NCBI GenBank assembly: GCA_934047225.1
Contig: OW203986.1
Location: 19,719,221 to 19,783,220 of the forward strand
DNA: 64,000 bases
Origin: Ypsolopha sequella
Taxonomy: Eukaryota; Arthropoda; Insecta; Lepidoptera; Ypsolophidae
Direction of reading: 5' to 3'
A model generated the notes under the pieces. It was not told the DNA's origin and searched no databases. It worked only from the letters and a program-made list of their open reading frames with translations. A program made the position numbers and the translations under genes. This document shows, piece after piece, positions 55,786 through 64,000 of this stretch; within the stretch, counting starts at the first letter, position 1; the number at the start of each line of letters is the position of its first letter.

Positions 55786-56310
55786 TAACACGAAGGGTGC
55801 CAAACGGGACCCTATTACTAAAGGTAAGCGTCTACAGTTCGGCATCGGACGCATCAAACGGATTAATTTTGCATAGTGCATCCACTGTATCGGCAGCGAT
55901 CGGATTTGCCAACGCAAGTACCAACAATCGGATTGCCGATGCCACTTTGTTCAGATTTTCGTAGTGATCGTACGTGCGGAGCGAGCGCGAGGTGCGTCCA
56001 GTGGATCGGAATTCCGTTTGACGTCATCGGCACGCATCGCAAAAGTTGCCTCTCAGAGCAACGGCGTCGGCATTGCCGATGACGTCATACGGAATGCCGA
56101 TCCAGTGGACGCTGTTGTATGAGTTTCTATACAAGGCAAACCATAATCCATTGCGTACGATGCGTCCGATGCGTCCGATGCCGAACTGTGGACGCTTACC
56201 TTAAGCCTCCGCTGTCCGTCCATCCGTCCGTCTGTCACAGGGATCAAGAGCGTCAGCCGTAATAGGTAGCCAGTTGAAATTTTCACATACATAAGTTTGA
56301 AATCTGACAT
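55786..56310 (+). repeat. Dispersed repeat family B, copy split by a MITE
   Basis: 'aagggtgccaaacgggaccc' before 55,822 and 'gctgtccgtccatccgtccg' ... 'agttgaaattttcacata' after 56,204 are consecutive parts of family B. They are separated by the Harbinger-type MITE. Confidence 0.7.
55822..56201. mobile_element. PIF/Harbinger-type MITE, 3-bp TSD (TAA)
   Basis: The ends AGGTAAGCGTCTACAGTTCG and CGAACTGTGGACGCTTACCT are inverted (one mismatch), about 35 bp in total. TAA flanks both sides (55,819-55,821 and 56,202-56,204); a 3-bp TWA duplication is typical of Harbinger. Inside, a second long inverted repeat pairs 'cagtggatcggaattccg' with 'cggaatgccgatccagtg', and 'gacgtcatcggc' with 'gccgatgacgtc'. 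Non-coding, GC-rich. Confidence 0.85.
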
Positions 56311-56319
56311 TGTCTGGCT

Positions 56320-58110
56320 AAATCTTAATAATTCGTAGTATTATTCCTAAAGAACGTTCCAAACATTTCTGGTAAAACACGGACAGCAAAATAGGACATA
56401 CTAGGCCAAATCACAAAATCCAAGCAGAGTAAAGTAATTTAGAGAAATTGTAGCTTACAAAAGAATCATCCAATAACAACATAGCAAACAAAAAAAATAA
56501 GTCTACCCAAAGACGTGTGAAGCCAAAGGTTCCAGAAATTGTATGACTCATATTATCTTAACTTCGGCCAAAACAATAACAATAAATCTTTATTCTCATA
56601 TTTCTCTTCGGTGAAATTTCTTGCCCTTTTGAAACCCGCACTTCTAAAGTTTCACAGGTGGCAAATAAAGTAACCGTTATACAACTGTATTGACCGCACT
56701 ATTGTACATCAAATAAATTCCCTTATGGGCCCTTCTTTCGATTACCGGATATCGCAACTTTCGTCTCTGAAAACCGCGACAACAGCAGAATATATTTAGC
56801 GTTATTGAATAACACGTTTGATAGTCTGAATCCCACAAACTTGACGAAAGAAGGGTTAATCTCCAATTATATTGATCTTCAATTCAATGACAAGTATATG
56901 TACATTATTTATCGCACTAACGGACCACAATTGTTTACAAACCAACAGGTGATCTAATTTCCAGAAACGTTCACATTTTTTACGACAAACCACTACCTAC
57001 ACCAGCGTCCACAAATCGATCAAAACTTCAATCAAATAGTATCAAAACTAGAAGGTCGACCGACCACTACCGACAGTCCACCAAACTTTGGTTCCAGACG
57101 AACAGCCCCACTGAGCTAGCGCAATAACACCGTGTGAACAAATAACATCAACATTACGTTATATATTATACAACGGTATCAGATGAAATCGCGGACGAAA
57201 CCGGATACACAATACTAATAAATCAGCCTTCTGTCGTAATTAATTACTCTTTTCCAGATATATAAGGTTAAATAATATTAAACTGCTGCCGTTAATTCGA
57301 GAGAATGATGACAGATGGAGTGTGGCGATATCTCGAAAAAATACTACAAGTCAACAAGAGCTTCTTCACGACAAAAATAAATAAAGGCACGTTAAAAAAA
57401 TATCAACGGTACAACAAATGGGACGAAATAAATCCAAATCATGATTTGGTAAGTTAGGTTTGACCAAGTTTGATACTTTATTATCTAAATATATTTGGTT
57501 ATTATTTTCTAGAAGGTAATTTTTTTTTTAGAAAAACGAAAAACGTTTGGCACCGTGATCCGTCGCACCAACTTTAAAGAAACTTGTTTTTTGTTAAAAA
57601 AAATAAAGTATGTGTTGTTTTTTTTCTCTTGTTTTTTGAAACAGCAATGACCCGTTATCTAGCCAAATTCGAGACTTTTGACTTAACTTTAGACTTTTAT
57701 ACTTTGTTTTTCACAGAAAGGGTCATTGAGTCGATTTCTTCGCTTTATACCGACAAAGCCACCAGTATAAATTTGGATATCGGTAAAGTCAACTTACATA
57801 AATATCAAGATTGTTAATTTTGGGGTAACAGAGTATACTTCAGTGGTGCAATACTGTCGATTTCATTTTTCCCCACCAAAAGTGCGTTGCCATAACTCGC
57901 TTGACAGACTCTAGTACCAATTTGTTTGTAAGGGAGCTAAGCGAAATTCTTAAAATTTGTTTTCACCTTTCCATACTGGACCAGTCAGCTGATCGGAGCA
58001 ATTTGTATGGGAGGAAGAAAAAAAAAGTTCCCATACAAACAGTTGTTCATATAGACTAGTACTACCTATGTTTTGAGTTTCGCCAACAAATATTATTTAA
58101 CCTTATATAA
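56320..58110. other. Spacer, nothing supported
   Basis: AT-rich DNA with a decayed MITE-like stretch at about 57,940-58,090 ('cccatacaaacagttgttca', 'agactagtactacc'). No gene was recognised. Confidence 0.45.
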
Positions 58111-58115
58111 GCGTA

Positions 58116-58675
58116 TTGCATTCACGTAGCCTGCCTACAAGAAACAGTGATGAACTTAGGAACGTACAAATCCTCATGCACTACGAATGGCACCTATCTG
58201 GAACTGCAAGCAAAGTCCACCGGGAACTTGCTATTCTAATCAGAAAAGGATGCCCACATTTAAGAAAAAAAAACAGAATAGCAAAAACAAAAGCCGACGC
58301 GATGTCAAACATAGCTGACAATGAAGTGATTAAGTATATTGTCTATGCAGTTGACGTGAGAACCGACAAGTCAGCTCTTCTTTGCATGATCAACTCTCTC
58401 ATCAACTGTTGCATTACTTGTACCTCTAAAGCAACCGGATCATATATTATACACCTTGCGGAACTGGAAGTGGTAATCAAGCTTTACAATGTGGTTGGAG
58501 TCAATGCAAGTAACGATTTTGAAATACAATAACCCTAAGGATACGGAAAATTATTTCCAGAGACAGGCTCCTTGTAAAGAAGAAGGCAGTAAAAGAAAAC
58601 TACAAAATACCCGAATCAGATACAGAATCGATCTGTGTCGTTGATTTTTGAATTTATACCGATGATTATATACAC
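58116..58675 (+). pseudogene. Unrecognised ORF (138 codons), possibly frameshifted
   Basis: One of the longest ORFs outside the recognised transposons. It is open from 58,116 to a stop at 58,532 and has balanced composition. After the stop, another frame continues with charged residues ('RKIISRDRLLVKKKAV', 'ESDTESICVVDF') to about 58,648, as if one frame had been split by a single indel. I recognise no domain and no transposon signature. It could be a decayed host or transposon gene, or chance. Confidence 0.2.
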
Positions 58676-59114
58676 ATACCTGACCAATTAAAATATTTAT
58701 ATTTCATATTTATGAATAATTAGGTAACGACGTATTAGAATGCGGTGGATACCTCACAAAAAATTCAACCGTACGTGTACATAGAACAAACATAAATTTT
58801 CCTTTCTTTTATTTCTCATTCTTCACTTATTTTCCCACCTTCATATATATCCTGAATTAAAAATGTAAATTTAAATAAAGTACGGTGTAAGTAGAAACTG
58901 CGGTGGCCCCGTGTCTCAGCCTGACTGGCCCCGGCTTGTGACTAATGACGTACATTAATATCTTCCGTAATTAATTGTTTGCATGTCCGAAGAAACGTGC
59001 CATCTCGTGAATTTGCCGAAAGGAACAATTAAAATTAACCGGCTGGCAATTTTGGGACGTCGTCGTGGGCAAGGAAAATGTGTGAGGGCTCTCTTTTGTA
59101 AACGAAGTAGTACA

Positions 59115-59212
59115 ATGTATCGAAGCACAACACTTGTGGTATTTTTACCCCTATTCAGTCTAATTTCACGAGCCGCGGCCGCGCCCTTAGCAAAAATGGA
59201 TAACTATACGGG
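59115..59212 (+). CDS. Candidate first exon encoding a signal peptide
   Basis: The ATG in 'gtacaATGt' opens a 32-codon segment: a short basic start (MYRSTT), a hydrophobic core (LVVFLPLFSLIS), then 'RAAAAPLAK', which looks like a signal peptidase site. The polar 'MDNYTG' follows. The frame ends at GG|GTAAAC (donor at 59,213-59,214), where a stop would otherwise follow. This is the usual shape of a first coding exon of a secreted protein or neuropeptide precursor. No second exon was identified, and I do not recognise the protein. The same frame is open upstream to 58,983. Confidence 0.35.
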
Positions 59213-59847
59213 GTAAACATAATCCTGAAAAATTAAACTGAATTCTTTACGCACTTTATGCACTTTTAAAAGTGCAATAACAATCCGGTTTTTTTTGTTT
59301 TTGCATTATGCTTCTACGTAGCTATAATAGTAAAAGTTGTTCGTATGGATGAGTACTACCATCTGTTTTCCTTTCCAAAAGCACTAAAATGTTTCTTATA
59401 TCTGGTGTATTTAAGGTTGACGCCTTTGAAATAATGAATGAATAATATGGATAATAATCATGAATAATAATAAAATAATGGCTTCGATTTTTATTTAGTC
59501 TGAGGAAGGTGTATTTATATTTTTTTCTATTTTTTTTATGTTTACTTTTATATTCATAGGTAGTTTTAATTCATAGGTAGTCTAGTTTCTTAATGTTATT
59601 TAAGTTTTATTTTGTTTAAATAAACAAATTCACATCCGTGAATGAATATCTTCAAGTGGATTTCATTTATCTAATAACGTAACTCATACAATATATTCAG
59701 ACTTGTTTATTAATTTTCCATAGCAATAAGTACGAATTAACAATTTATTAATAATAAGTACAATATACTCGTAATTAACAAGTTATGCTACTAACGGACT
59801 CAAGAACTTGCTATTTGTTTTTGGCTCAAAACATCTCTGAGGGTCAA

Positions 59848-60084
59848 TCAGAACCCAATACCTACTCGAAGGCCCACAACCCTAAAACGCTGTAAAAACA
59901 AAGAGGTCGGGTTCGTAAAACATAAAGGTAATTTTGTCCACTCGATGCGATGTTCGCCTTCAGGCGCTTCAGAAGTGCCTGGAGCGAGATCCAACCGCTC
60001 TGCCACGGACATGGGTGACGCGGGAACATCATGCACCATACAGTCAGAGAATAAACAAAGAAATATAATATAATACAGACGCAT
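59848..60084 (-). CDS. Small ORF with signal-peptide-like start (78 codons)
   Basis: The ATG at 60,084 opens with 'MRLYYIIFLCLFSDCM', a hydrophobic leader, then 'VHDVPASPMSVAERLDLAPG' and a mildly basic end. GC is higher here than in the flanks. No homology is recognised. The ATG region borders a dispersed repeat at 60,090-60,240, which weakens the case. It may be chance. Confidence 0.15.
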   Translation of the reverse strand: MRLYYIIFLCLFSDCMVHDVPASPMSVAERLDLAPGTSEAPEGEHRIEWTKLPLCFTNPTSLFLQRFRVVGLRVGIGF

Positions 60085-60129
60085 TGAGCTCGTCTCCTGT
60101 AGTAAAATATCAGTAATTGCGCTTATATA

Positions 60130-60240
60130 ATTTTTGAAAAATTGCTTTTATTAAATTAGCGATAGTGATATTAATTAGTACACCATCGTGACGTCACGAT
60201 CTATGCCGTAAACCTCACTTTGAATGCCGAAACTTCTTCA
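60130..60240 (+). repeat. Dispersed repeat family G, copy 1
   Basis: 'aattagcgatagtgatatt' and 'gtgacgtcacgatctatgcc' recur at about 63,215-63,345 in the same orientation. Non-coding. Confidence 0.6.
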
Positions 60241-60250
60241 TACGTTCGTG

Positions 60251-60424
60251 CCCCTATTATAAATGCGAAAGTGTGTCTGTTGGTTTATCCTTCTTTCACG
60301 CAGCAACGGAGCAACGGATTTTTTGCATAGAGATAGTTTATGGGCCGGAGAGTGACATAGGGTACTTTTATCTCGGGAAAATGCAAACGAATTCAACGCG
60401 GGCGAAGCCACGGGCAAAAGCTAG
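60251..60424 (+). mobile_element. Helitron-like non-autonomous element (3' end with CTAG)
   Basis: 'cccctattataaatgcgaaa' opens a repeat that continues 'cgcagcaacggagcaacgga', 'gggccggagagtgacatagg' and ends 'cgcgggcgaagccacgggca...ctag'. The GC-rich palindromic patch followed by CTAG|T is the Helitron 3' terminus type. The 5' boundary is approximate. It has no coding capacity and depends on an autonomous Helitron for movement. Confidence 0.65.
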
Positions 60425-60696
60425 TAATCTATATATATTCCTCGTTATTGAAAAAAATAAATTTACTACTGTTTGTATGTTTTTAATTATAAATATCTTT
60501 ATGTAGGAGGCGAACTATCCCACAAATAACTATCGCCCTCAGACAGAACCTTAATTTTGTGGCATATAATTTTGATTATAAACATTCAGTCGTGCGGGAC
60601 CTACGGTAAAAATGATATTTCCATGTCTTCCTTATTGTGACAATTTCAAATGGTTTATTTTATAATGTAATCTTATAATTTTATAAAAATATATAT

Positions 60697-61196
60697 AATA
60701 AAATAATAAATGTACATGAACTAAATTAAAGGAGCATTTAATTTATGTATCAATATATACGATTCAAACGATAGGTAAAATCTATAATTATACAAGGTGA
60801 AATCTAATCAACCACCCGTACCCAGCCAGCCATACCGGAGACCCAGCCAGCGACCAGGAACAAGGTTCAATGATTCCTTTTTTCGAAATCATAAGAAAGA
60901 AAAAAGAACATTAAAAGTTCCGCTCCCATTAACACTGGACTAGTTCCGATACAAATCCTAGTATAGGCAGTACAGGAGCAAAAAAAAAACTTTTCGAATT
61001 TCACCTGACGTGGCATTAAACACCGCACCCGACCCACCGAGGCCCCCAGCACGAATCCAGGCAGCCGACCAAATTACACCCTATATACTACATACTAATC
61101 GGTTACATATATAAATACATGCCTACCTTCGCCCATTCGATTAGTCTTGCTAAGAAGAAGGGCAAGAAACTTAGGAAGATCATGTCTTTTTTTTTA
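60697..61196 (-). mobile_element. LINE 3' UTR, copy 2 (5'-truncated)
   Basis: Matches the 3' UTR of the 35-kb LINE (34,926-35,277) block by block. About 160 bp at 60,875-61,034 are extra relative to that copy. It ends near 'cttaggaagatcatgtcttt'. No coding part remains. Confidence 0.8.
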
Positions 61197-61472
61197 AGCA
61201 TATTTCTTTTTTTTAACATACCCTTAGCTTAGCTTAGATCACGCCGCACAGACTAAAAATGTTATAGTCAACTATGCCACAAAATTAGGGCTCGGTCTGG
61301 AGGCGATTGTTATTTGAAGCTTTTAAGTGAGCTTTTTAATTTTTTTTAATAATGAATTTATATTTTTAGTATTTTATAAAAATTTGGTTATTTATGTTAA
61401 TATTCACAAGCGGCAACGTCCCCAAGCTTGCGAATTTTAAGCGACTTCAAGTGTTAGTAATAGAGCTACAAA

Positions 61473-61871
61473 GCCGTAAATTAGCCTTAGTATAAAACAT
61501 TGCGTAAATAACAGAATTATCATAATTATAGTATTAATTGTTTTTTGTTGGTTCGATCGAAAATCCCCCCTCCTCACCGCCCGCAGCGTTTACTTCCGTG
61601 GCAAAGCCGTAAATTAGCCTTAGTATAAAACATTGCGTAAATAATACAATTATCATAATTATAGTATTAATTGTTTTTTGTTGATTCGATCGAAAATCCC
61701 CCCTCCTCACCACCCGCAGCGTTTACTTCCGTGGCAAAGCCGTAAATTAGCCTTAGTATAAAACATTGCGTAAATAATACAATTATCATAATTATAGTAT
61801 TAATTGTTTTTTGTTGATTCGATCGAAAATCCCCCCTCCTCACCGCCCGCAGCGCTTACTTCCGTGGCAAA
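61473..61871 (+). repeat. 133-bp tandem repeat, three units plus partial
   Basis: Units start at 61,473, 61,606 and 61,739 with 'gccgtaaattagccttagta'. A fourth begins at 61,872 and diverges after 'gccgtaaaa'. The units differ at only a few bases (for example 'ttggttcg' or 'ttgattcg', 'ccgcccgc' or 'cacccgc'). Each carries AT-rich 'ttatcataattatagtatta' and a C-rich 'aaatcccccctcctcacc' block. The near-identity points to recent amplification. Confidence 0.95.
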
Positions 61872-61879
61872 GCCGTAAA

Positions 61880-62430
61880 ATATACGCCACTTCAATATAT
61901 GGGTTGAGCAGGTCGTTTACTACCCACTTAGAAAAAATGTTGGCTTAATTCAGCACGTCATTCCGTCCGCCTCTCCCCCATAAATATAATCGGGCGATTT
62001 CTGCGATTTGATGGGTAGCCCTCGGCAGGGAAAGGATGGCATAATTATTATTGCCCATCTACTTTTCTTGGAGCTGGGTCATATTTTTAGGGATATTAGG
62101 CCTGTTTTGGAATTCTCTGATAAAAGCAATTTCCCTCATCATTTTACGAGGACCCCACAAACCAGTATTAAAATATGTAGCTGTATAGGGTTTTAAGGTT
62201 CCGTAAAAAAGCGAATACTCCTTACAATGAAGTCTTTCTGTTAATTTGTCTTTCCGTCCACGACTTAACTTATTACTTAAGTCATGAGTTTGGGTAATAA
62301 AAACACAATAGATACGTCGCCTGTAGTGAAATATCAGTATATTATTTGTAATTGAATAAATAATGTTTTTAAGCCTTTTTTGGCCTTCTATTGTTTTAGA
62401 TAGATTATAATATATAAATAAAAAAGTATT
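61880..62430. other. Spacer between tandem array and Penelope fragment
   Basis: No gene recognised. 'acgtcgcctgtagtgaaata' (about 62,315) resembles 'cgtctcctgtagtaaaat' near 60,090. Confidence 0.45.
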
Positions 62431-62437
62431 TATTAGT

Positions 62438-62480
62438 TTCGAAATATATTTCCGCAAACTTGTGGCCGTCGTCAGTCGTA
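62438..62480 (-). ncRNA. Hammerhead-ribozyme-like motif with exact core
   Basis: Sense order: TACGA, CTGACGA (exact match to CUGANGA), a 16-nt stem II region CGGCCACAAGTTTGCG whose outer CG/CG pairs form but whose middle is mismatched, GAAA, self-complementary ATATAT, U at the cleavage site, then TCGAAA. Stem I pairs CGA with TCG. A stem III made of a palindrome would need two molecules to pair, as proposed for Penelope hammerheads. Both conserved core strings are intact; stem II looks weak in this copy. Confidence 0.55.
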
Positions 62481-62789
62481 TAATTAAATAAACAAGATAC
62501 TTGACATGTACATTATGTTGATATTGACATATAATTTTAAACTATTTTATTTAAAAATAGGAGCAAAGTAGAAGATATTGTATGACTAGATTGATGGATG
62601 TGAATGGATGGATGGATGGAAGAATATATTCTTCCACTTCTTTCACATCCATGATATATCAGGAAGAGAAGTTACGAGAGTAAGTGTGAAAGAGTGATTG
62701 TGAGGAGGGAGTGATAGGGTGTGTGAGGGGTTGTAAAAGATGGCATATGTGCATTATGTATATTATGGAGGAGTATGTCTGTCTGTTGG

Positions 62790-63165
62790 TTAGTTTTGTC
62801 TGTTCAGTCCTGGTCCGTAGTAAGCACCAAGTGACCAGATGTATGAGGACTCCCATGTTCTCAGTTCTATGTCAGTCAGTGGGGGATGGAATGATTTGAT
62901 GACACGAACGGTGAAACAGTTGTTGAATGTTTGGTTATGGGATCTGGAGTGTGTGGGGATGGGTAACGTGTTGTTATGTACAGTGTCTGTTATGTGTTGG
63001 TGATTGTTCATGCGTATGTGTAGTGCAGTTCTTGTTTCACCTACGTAGAATGCCGGACAGTGCTGGCATTCTAGTAGGTAGATGCAGTTTTCTGCTTTAC
63101 ATGTTGAACACATGTTGGTGGTGTGGTGAGTGTTGATTGTTGTGTCTGGTTTAATGAGGTATTTT
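62790..63165 (-). pseudogene. Penelope GIY-YIG endonuclease fragment
   Basis: The frame is open from about 63,165; the first Met is at 63,113 and the stop at 62,790. It shows a cysteine-bearing lead-in ('NMCSTCKAEN'), then 'CIYLLECQHC' and 'FYVGETRTALHIRMNNH'. These are the GIY and YIG strands and the following Arg/His helix of the Penelope-type GIY-YIG nuclease. The domain continues to 'WESSYIWSLGAYYGPGLNR', with 'WE' as a candidate for the metal-binding Glu. In full elements this domain nicks target DNA for the RT. The RT part is missing and the fragment begins at an A-rich junction, so it is a 5'-truncated copy. Confidence 0.75.
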
Positions 63166-63214
63166 TTTTTATATTTTTATAGTAACTGATTAATCAGTTA
63201 TAGCAAAGCACAAA

Positions 63215-63345
63215 ACTTTTTTAATTTTTGAAAAAATCATGTTATTACCCAAGTTAGCGATAGCGATATTTATTACTTTCGGTATGAAATCGTGTCAGAT
63301 GACGTCACGATACATGCCGTTAAGCTCACTTTGATTAACTACGAG
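63215..63345 (+). repeat. Dispersed repeat family G, copy 2
   Basis: 'aagttagcgatagcgatatt' and 'gatgacgtcacgatacatgc' match 60,130-60,240. Confidence 0.6.
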
Positions 63346-63495
63346 TATTTTAAGCTTTTTAAACTCAATTGATTTTCATAAAAATCCTCATGTAGGAAAC
63401 GGGCTCATTGGACAAGTCATAAGGATACGTTCCATTAGCTTTTTGTGTATTCGTCACCCTAAAAGTTCACTTGATACACTGTCCTTTTGTTCTTA

Positions 63496-63620
63496 TCGTG
63501 TCAGAATTGTTCAGACTGCCATACAGACCTCTAACATGGATTAACAATCATTATCATGTGATAATGATGAACCGGGTTGGCTTTTGGCAGCTTTACATGC
63601 TTTCCGGGGCACGGAAGGAC
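63496..63620 (+). repeat. Dispersed repeat family F, copy 2
   Basis: 'cgtgtcagaattgttcagac', 'acagacctctaacatggat' and 'ctttccggggcacggaagga' parallel 50,636-50,775. Confidence 0.55.
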
Positions 63621-63625
63621 CCAGA

Positions 63626-63826
63626 TAAGGATGCATATAAAGTCAGATTGAGCACCTCATTTTTATCAATCAGAAATTAACTCATTACATTTAAAACAGC
63701 GCGCGTTGAGCCGTAGCTGTTACGACCTCAGAACATTTTGATTTAAATATTCTGTGGTTACGACCATCAAGAAACACGCGCTCACGAAAACGGAGTTTTT
63801 ATTTAATAACTCGGCTTCTAGATAAA
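63626..63826 (-). repeat. Dispersed repeat family E, copy 2
   Basis: Inverted relative of 42,075-42,229, with about 45 extra bases in the middle. The extra part repeats the 'ggtcgtaac' / 'gttacgacc' motif so that two such motifs face each other. Confidence 0.75.
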
Positions 63827-64000
63827 TGTACTAAAATATTCTAAGATGAAAAGACAGGATCATTGTTCACTTATGTTAAATACAAATTTCAAGGCTGTAT
63901 GATTTAAGGAAAAAAAACATGAAATTTAGAGGTAACTTTGGATTTTTTTTCTATCGAGCGAACTTAAAGCTTTTGCGTTTTTTTTTAAGGTAAGTAGACC

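Larger units (their letters stand above)
62438..63165 (-). mobile_element. Penelope-like element 3' fragment
   Basis: Minus strand: GIY-YIG endonuclease end (63,165-62,790), about 300 bp of untranslated sequence including a palindrome (GAAGAATATATTCTTC, 62,619-62,634), then a hammerhead-like motif (62,480-62,438). Penelope-like elements combine an RT with a C-terminal GIY-YIG domain and carry hammerhead ribozymes in their terminal repeats, so order and orientation fit. It is 5' truncated; the RT is absent. Confidence 0.75.

Noticed and set aside
61473..61871. CRISPR array
   Set aside because: The units are 133 bp and contiguous, with no spacers. This is a eukaryotic tandem repeat.

Overview
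This window looks like an AT-rich, intron-bearing animal genome, most likely a moth or butterfly (Lepidoptera). The evidence is the density and type of its repeats: the 'gtacggaacc...actcgcacttggccgg' repeat, the 'ttgctgaacggtgaaggaaaacatcgt' tRNA-SINE, the 'cctattataaatgcgaaag...ctag' Helitron-like repeat, a BEL/Pao retrotransposon, CR1/Jockey-group LINEs, a Penelope-like fragment and many long-TIR MITEs. No complete host gene could be recognised. No bacterial features are present (operons, Shine-Dalgarno sites, CRISPR). The window reads as transposon-rich intergenic or intronic DNA with a few GC-rich islands and two or three weak candidate exons.

Layout. 1-9.3 kb: MITEs, a Helitron-like end, a hammerhead-like motif, a head-to-head SINE pair, one candidate exon (minus strand, about 8.65-8.93 kb) and a hAT MITE. 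9.3-19.7 kb: mostly AT-rich spacer with further MITEs and dispersed repeats. 19,740-27,166: one BEL/Pao LTR retrotransposon on the minus strand, with 388/386-bp LTRs, a perfect 5-bp target duplication and a primer binding site. Its gag is intact, but pol is broken by an in-frame UGA, a frameshifting deletion in the reverse transcriptase and a large deletion in the integrase core. 27.9-33.9 kb: MITEs, a tRNA-type SINE, a 1-kb foldback element and another dispersed repeat. 34.1-37.9 kb: a CR1/Jockey-group LINE on the minus strand whose endonuclease is split. The middle of the endonuclease lies beyond the 3' tail, and the main copy lacks exactly that piece. 38-44 kb: MITEs (one with a nested SINE), a reverse-transcriptase C-terminal relic on the plus strand and an inverted pair of Penelope-type ends. 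44.4-49.6 kb: three hAT elements of one family, each with a perfect 8-bp target duplication; the largest keeps a transposase relic. 50-56.3 kb: more MITEs, two LINE RT 3' fragments and a Harbinger-type MITE nested in an older repeat. 57-64 kb: an unrecognised ORF, a candidate signal-peptide exon, a Helitron-like repeat, a LINE 3' UTR copy, a 133-bp tandem repeat and a Penelope-like GIY-YIG fragment followed by a hammerhead-ribozyme-like motif.

Most notable: (1) hammerhead-like motifs at four places, one just downstream of a Penelope GIY-YIG fragment, sharing a self-complementary ATATAT at the stem III position; (2) the scrambled LINE with complementary breakpoints; (3) a gag-pol junction with UGA followed by CUA; (4) fifteen copies of the heptamer TCAGCTC on the sense strand of the BEL element, including its LTRs and leader. 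All family assignments were made by eye without database searches.
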